From Candidatus Gastranaerophilales bacterium (GTDB lineage Bacteria > Bacillota > Clostridia > Lachnospirales > Lachnospiraceae), in NCBI GenBank assembly GCA_023663225.1, contig JAMPHU010000016.1, positions 1 to 56,067 on the forward strand: a stretch of 56,067 nucleotides of DNA. The letters run 5' to 3'. The position numbers were made by a program, and so were the translations under genes. Below are positions 52,335-56,067 of the stretch, piece after piece; positions within the stretch are counted from its first letter, which is position 1; every line of letters begins with the position of its first letter. Below the pieces are notes generated by a model. It did not search any database and was not told the DNA's origin. It was given only the letters and a program-made list of their open reading frames with translations.

Positions 52335-53537
52335 TCAATCAATCTCAAACTCCGCCGCCAGATAATAATTTTGAAAACCTCCATTTTCTTCCACGCTGAC
52401 CGATTTCACCAACCGATACTGACCGTCGCCCAACACGCCGTGAAAAATAGTCCAATCTGTTCCCCAAATGCGGTTTTTTCCGCCATGTAGCAGATAACCC
52501 AGCATATTGAACGCCGCATGATCGATCACATAAGAAAGGCTGTACCACTTTCCATCCTGCAGCACTTGCAGATCATATGACTCACCGTAAGTCACTTCTA
52601 GGTCAGAATCATTTTTGAACTCCACGCCTATCGAGACTGGAGTGGCATACAAAAGCTCCATCGTGACATCTGCAAGTTGATTTACTTCCACTTCAAAAAC
52701 CTTCTCCGGTTGTGCCACAGGGGCGTTCTTCTCCCGCTCTTTTACCATGATCTCAAAGAGAAAGAAAAGATCGGGAACCGCATCCGCACAATCCCTATAG
52801 ACTCCCACATATTGATAATATTCAATCTCCGTCATGGTTATATCATCCGAATCTGTCAAAAAGACGTAAGAATATTCATTCCCTTGCGTATCGTGGCAGG
52901 GAAGGCTTCTCAGATAAGCATAGGTTTCCTCAAAATAACGATTACCTGTGCCGCCGAAAGCGTCCCTGGAGTAATCCGAAAAGCGATAAAAATCCATTCC
53001 ATCATATTCCAGATATTGCAAAATCGCATCTCCTTCTACCGTAAACTGCACCAAAATCACATAAGCCGGCGTTCCCTGGTTTGCACTGTCCACAAAACGA
53101 TCCCAATTCTCCTGACCGTAAGCGACGTCGCCGTGAAGGAGCACAAAACACTCCTCCGTGGCTTCATAATCTGCAAGTTCATTGGAAAAGGCAGAAAGAT
53201 AAGCTTTTATGGACTCCCCGTCGCGTCCCAAAGTCAAATCTTTATCGTGAGTACCTCCCATTGTCTTGACTGACTCGGTCGATTTCATGGACAAATCTAA
53301 ATCCTCTGATCTTTCGTCCATTCCCTCAGACGAAACTCCACTTTCCGCAGAGAAAATTCCTATGCCTTCCAATATACCTTCCGTCCCCTCAGACACAATT
53401 TCTCTCCCCTCTCCTGCGCTGCTATTCTCTTCTTGCAAAATACCGCCTATCCCTTTTCCGGAATCCAAATTTTCACAGCCGCCCAACACAAATGCCGCCA
53501 GCAAAACCCATGTGATAGCAGATCGTTTTCTCCACAT
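52335..53537 (-). CDS. Hypothetical lipoprotein
   Basis: 400 residues. Signal peptide with lipobox LGGC (Cys21): RKRSAITWVLLAAFVLGGC. Then a Ser/Glu/Gly-rich, presumably disordered region (about 25-95). A folded C-terminal part follows, with EECFVLLHGDVAYGQENWDRF, acidic/Tyr-rich segments and, near the end, VTYGESYDLQVLQDGKWYSL, which resembles an immunoglobulin-like bacterial domain. No known family is recognised. It is transcribed away from the ATPase (convergent). Expected on the outer face of the membrane. Confidence 0.7.
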   Translation of the reverse strand: MWRKRSAITWVLLAAFVLGGCENLDSGKGIGGILQEENSSAGEGREIVSEGTEGILEGIGIFSAESGVSSEGMDERSEDLDLSMKSTESVKTMGGTHDKDLTLGRDGESIKAYLSAFSNELADYEATEECFVLLHGDVAYGQENWDRFVDSANQGTPAYVILVQFTVEGDAILQYLEYDGMDFYRFSDYSRDAFGGTGNRYFEETYAYLRSLPCHDTQGNEYSYVFLTDSDDITMTEIEYYQYVGVYRDCADAVPDLFFLFEIMVKEREKNAPVAQPEKVFEVEVNQLADVTMELLYATPVSIGVEFKNDSDLEVTYGESYDLQVLQDGKWYSLSYVIDHAAFNMLGYLLHGGKNRIWGTDWTIFHGVLGDGQYRLVKSVSVEENGGFQNYYLAAEFEID

Positions 53538-53601
53538 ATGTCATCTCTCTCCCTTCTCACCATAAGATACTTTAAGAGTCTATACCACTAATGACGACTA
53601 A

Positions 53602-53626
53602 CGGGGCGGAAAGTTCTTCCGCCCCG
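53602..53626. other. Perfect 10-bp hairpin between the ABC operon and the lipoprotein gene
   Basis: CGGGGCGGAA-agttc-TTCCGCCCCG. No T-run follows on either strand, but it sits where a terminator of the minus-strand ABC operon is expected, about 100 bases past the permease stop. Confidence 0.5.
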
Positions 53627-53729
53627 CAAATTATTAATATAGTTGCGATTATTCCATTCATCATATCAATTTCATTCCCATGGTTCTCCACGGTCACTTA
53701 CGATCGATCACCTGCCTCACCACTTCATC

Positions 53730-54341
53730 CTAGAGATCCCTCCTGCGATACAAAAAGACAGACAAGCGCCAGGACAGGACAAACAACAACACAAATATCG
53801 CCAACACAAAGAGTAAATGCTGCGCGCCTATCTGCGTCATCATCTTCTCCACCGCACCTATCATAGCCTGTACAGAGACCACTCCCACTAAGATGCAGAC
53901 AATATAATAAGCGATCATACCCTTTGCGGCCCCCAGCGCAAAGACAAAGGGAAAGATCAGTGTGGACGATGTCAGTCCCAATATCAGTCCGCTGGCGAAT
54001 ACAATCATAGACCATTCCCAGGAACATACGGATAAATTGATCAGCAGCATGATCAGGGAGATCCCCAAAATATAGAATACTGACACCATGTACTTTGCGG
54101 ACACGATCTGTCCTCTGGAATAAGGAAGGGCATTGCAATAAATATCCCACCTGCTCTTTTCATCCTCCTGCATATTCATAAACGGCATCATACTCCATAA
54201 AAAGATCGGATAAAACCAGAAAAACCCGCCTATATATCCCATCTGGCTATAAGAGATTACAAGGAACACCAAACTGAACATTCCGAACAAGATTCCCTTT
54301 TTCTTTACACTATATAACTCTTTTAAAAGCAAACCCTTCAT
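53730..54341 (-). CDS. ABC-2-type transporter permease
   Basis: 203 residues with six membrane helices. MKGLLLKELYSVKKKG start, then the cytoplasmic EDEKSRWDIYCNALPYSRGQIVSAKY loop (in parts: EDEKSRWDIY, ALPYSRGQIVSAKY), typical of ABC-2 permeases paired with GntR/YtrA operons. It ends in a basic tail LYRRRDL. It is encoded 4 bases after the ATPase gene. The cargo is unknown; relatives are linked to antibiotic or cell-wall stress. Confidence 0.85.
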   Translation of the reverse strand: MKGLLLKELYSVKKKGILFGMFSLVFLVISYSQMGYIGGFFWFYPIFLWSMMPFMNMQEDEKSRWDIYCNALPYSRGQIVSAKYMVSVFYILGISLIMLLINLSVCSWEWSMIVFASGLILGLTSSTLIFPFVFALGAAKGMIAYYIVCILVGVVSVQAMIGAVEKMMTQIGAQHLLFVLAIFVLLFVLSWRLSVFLYRRRDL

Positions 54342-54345
54342 TCTG

Positions 54346-55197
54346 CTACCTTCCTTTCACCATAAACACAAAAATTTCTTCCAGAGATACCGGCTCAGGG
54401 GTCATCGCGGACGGCAGTTTGTCCCGACGCACCAGCGCGGTCACGCCATACTCCGTCTCCCGACTGCTTACCACGGCGTCTCTGCCGCATTTGTCCAACT
54501 GTTCCTTTGTCCCTTGCAAAAGTCCATAGGTCTCCAACAGACGATCCTTCTCCTCACACAAAAGTTCCCGTCCTTTATGAAAAAACGCGATATAATCACA
54601 TATCTTTTCCAGATCCCCCACGATGTGCGAAGAAATCAGGATAGAGTGATCTTCCGTTCTGGTAAAGTCGCCAAAGATTTCCAGCACATCCTCCCTTGCC
54701 ACCGGATCCAACCCGCTGGTCACTTCATCCAGAATCAAAAGTCTGGGATGATGAGACAGCGCGGCCGCCAGACCAAATTTCATCTTCATGCCCTTGGAAA
54801 ACTCTTTAAATGCCCTTTTCTCCGGCAGTTCAAGACGCTCCATATATCGACCAAAAGCCAAGTCATCCCAATTTCGATAACTGTTTTTCAAAATTTGCCG
54901 AAGCTCTTTTATCGTCATCGCCTCCGGATAGCTCACTTCATCCAGCACAATACCCACATCCTCCTTGACAGTGTGAAACTTCCGATCCGTACTGTCGCGC
55001 CCCAGCACCTTGACGCTTCCGCCGCTCTTTCTCACCGTTCCCAACAGCAGCTTGATCGTAGTGGTCTTGCCTGCGCCGTTCTCTCCGATCAGTCCCATAA
55101 TGCAGCCGCTCGGAAGCGTCAGATTGATATCCTTTAACGCAAAGGCAGGATAGTTTTTACACAGACCGCGTATTTCAATCGCATTTTCACTCATCAC
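54346..55197 (-). CDS. ABC transporter ATP-binding protein
   Basis: 283 residues. Walker A GENGAGKTT, a signature region reading FSKGMKMKFGLAAALSH (a common variant of LSGGQ in this group), Walker B LLILDEVTSGLDP and the H-loop SHIVGDLEKICD. It energises the permease encoded directly downstream. The gene begins 2 bases after the GntR gene, so all three are one operon. Confidence 0.93.
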   Translation of the reverse strand: MMSENAIEIRGLCKNYPAFALKDINLTLPSGCIMGLIGENGAGKTTTIKLLLGTVRKSGGSVKVLGRDSTDRKFHTVKEDVGIVLDEVSYPEAMTIKELRQILKNSYRNWDDLAFGRYMERLELPEKRAFKEFSKGMKMKFGLAAALSHHPRLLILDEVTSGLDPVAREDVLEIFGDFTRTEDHSILISSHIVGDLEKICDYIAFFHKGRELLCEEKDRLLETYGLLQGTKEQLDKCGRDAVVSSRETEYGVTALVRRDKLPSAMTPEPVSLEEIFVFMVKGR

Positions 55198-55199
55198 AT

Positions 55200-55568
55200 C
55201 TACTCCTCCATAATCTTGATCATATCGATGATATCCTGCGTGCTCAGTCCGCAGGATGCCGCCAATTTTCGCGCCTCCAAGAGATGTTCCTCCACGCGCT
55301 TCAAATTCTCCTCCCGCAGCAGCTCCACATTCTTCGGCGCCACAAAAAAGCCTTTGGCGGCGACGGCATAGATAAAGCCTTCCCTCTCCAACTCATCATA
55401 TGCCCGCTTGGTCGTGATCACGCTGATCCGAAGATCTTTCGCCAGGCTGCGGATGGAAGGCAGAGGATCGTCCTCCCGCAGCGCCCCGCTCATGATCTGG
55501 TTCTTCAACTGGGTGTAGATCTGAGTATAGATCGGATCTCCACTCTTGTTGTTGATAAAAATATTCAT
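55200..55568 (-). CDS. GntR-family regulator, YtrA subfamily
   Basis: 122 residues. GntR winged helix: PIYTQIYTQLKNQIMSGALREDDPLPSIRSLAKDLRIS (in parts: PIYTQIYTQLKNQI; LPSIRSLAKDL), then TTKRAYDELEREGFIYAV. The short C-terminal dimerisation tail of about 50 residues is that of YtrA regulators, which repress ABC transporter operons of this kind. GGAGG precedes the ATG on the minus strand. A palindrome overlaps its promoter, fitting autorepression. Confidence 0.92.
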   Translation of the reverse strand: MNIFINNKSGDPIYTQIYTQLKNQIMSGALREDDPLPSIRSLAKDLRISVITTKRAYDELEREGFIYAVAAKGFFVAPKNVELLREENLKRVEEHLLEARKLAASCGLSTQDIIDMIKIMEE

Positions 55569-55587
55569 AGTTTCCTCCGTACAATCG

Positions 55588-55629
55588 ACTGTATATTAAC
55601 AGTATATACAGTATGTGCAGTTCTGTCAA
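55588..55629 (-). promoter_or_regulatory. Promoter and palindromic operator of the GntR-ABC operon
   Basis: On the minus strand TTGACA (55629-55624), 17 bp, TATACT (55606-55601). The inverted repeat ACTGTATAT (55588-55596) / ATATACAGT (55604-55612) covers the -10 and start site, a suitable place for repressor binding. Confidence 0.75.
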
Positions 55630-55792
55630 TATAAATTTAAAAAAATATCGCAAAATATAACTATTCAAACTTTTGAAGTTGCCCAAAAACAAGCGCAAAT
55701 AGTTCAACTATCATTCAACTCGTTTACAAAAGTCTGGCGGAAAATACACCAGAAAACCAGAAGCTGCCAAAATATAAATTTTGAAAAGACTG

Positions 55793-55821
55793 TTGAGGAA
55801 AATTGATTTTAAGTGTATACT
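55793..55821 (+). promoter_or_regulatory. Promoter of the Rpn-family gene
   Basis: TTGAGG at 55793-55798, 17 bp, TATACT at 55816-55821, 26 bases before the start codon. The stretch 55630-55792 is A/T-rich with no other clear signal. Confidence 0.6.
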
Positions 55822-55847
55822 ATTAGCAGCAATAAAAAGGGGACTGC

Positions 55848-56067
55848 ATGATGGGAAAAATAGATACTATAACTAAGGAATATATGGAGAATCCGGTCGT
55901 TTTTGCAGATGCGTTTAATCAGTTTCTCTACCATGGAGAGCAGAAAATTAACCCCGCCCGACTGACGGAACTGGACACAACAGGAATTGTGGTTCCGTAT
56001 GGGACTGATGGCGCCAGTGTGCCGGAGCAAAAATACAGGGATGTGCTAAAACTCTTATGTGCCATGA
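55848..56067 (+). CDS. Rpn-family recombination-promoting nuclease / putative transposase, N-terminal part (cut by window end)
   Basis: The first 73 codons are present. MGKIDTITKEYMENPVVFAD, FNQFLYHGEQKINPARL, LDTTGIVVPYG and QKYRDVLKLLCAM match the start of the PD-(D/E)XK Rpn/transposase_31-type proteins that are multi-copy in Lachnospiraceae. The catalytic residues lie beyond the window. AAAGGGG lies 5-8 bases upstream of tandem ATG codons 55848/55851. The fragment at 27564 is probably the tail of a sister copy. Confidence 0.75.
   Translation, partial: MMGKIDTITKEYMENPVVFADAFNQFLYHGEQKINPARLTELDTTGIVVPYGTDGASVPEQKYRDVLKLLCAM

Noticed and set aside
53266-53866. Plus-strand frames between the lipoprotein and ABC genes
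   Set aside because: Ser/Pro/Thr-rich shadow translations of minus-strand genes with no start signals.

Overview
The window reads as chromosomal DNA from a low-to-mid GC, Gram-positive, probably spore-forming Clostridia species. Lachnospiraceae is my best guess, from the combination of gene families and gene order rather than from any marker search. Supporting signs are strong AGGAGG ribosome binding sites, TTGaca-17-TATaat promoters, spore-linked genes (YtfI/YtfJ-like pair, YlbJ-like protein), a FakA/DegV pair, a zinc-ribbon-type L28 and FtsW/class B PBP and BlaI/M56 pairs. I see no rRNA, tRNA, CRISPR array or prophage.

Layout. 1-56 is the 3' tail of a group II intron. 207-3260 is an OmpR-type two-component system. 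3338-5110 is leuCD, then a MATE exporter. 6594-7480 is a gene-poor accessory stretch. It holds a long palindromic element (copy A) and a very probable type I toxin-antitoxin locus: a 29-residue membrane peptide on the minus strand with a convergent antisense RNA. 7481-14503 is one giant exported FecR/EF-hand/leucine-rich-repeat protein built from six duplicated modules, followed by a 48-residue orphan gene. 14791-22551 is a housekeeping block: ruvAB, zapA, a U32 peptidase, ftsW-like and a class B PBP. Copy B of the palindromic element follows, then a Nudix hydrolase convergent with a degenerate HD-GYP protein. 24497-27473 is a BlaI repressor with paired operators and an M56 membrane protease carrying an unusual sensor end. 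27564-30534 carries a decayed nuclease fragment and a spore-linked cluster.

30711-43722 is mostly core: rpmB, an Asp23 protein, fakA, recG, degV, a ParE/ParC-like topoisomerase pair, rsmD, coaD, a coiled-coil protein and a cell-wall amidase. 43677-50614 holds a YlbJ-like protein, two pseudouridine synthases, an in-frame HAD-YgiQ fusion and a short-chain dehydrogenase. 50624-52240 is a four-unit 33-bp repeat array immediately upstream of an AAA ATPase of the DUF4143 type. 52335-55568 holds a lipoprotein and a GntR/ABC transporter operon with its operator. The window ends inside a new gene of the Rpn nuclease family, the same family as the decayed fragment at 27564.

The most noteworthy signals are non-coding. 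First, the two palindromic elements (6641-6790 and 22610-22760) differ by compensatory changes that keep their stems paired. Second, the type I toxin-antitoxin locus at 6939-7256 has both promoters and a terminator readable by eye. Third, the exact 33-bp tandem array at 50624-50755 has a GTATAC core in three of its four units. All family names come from recognising motifs by eye; no database search was possible.
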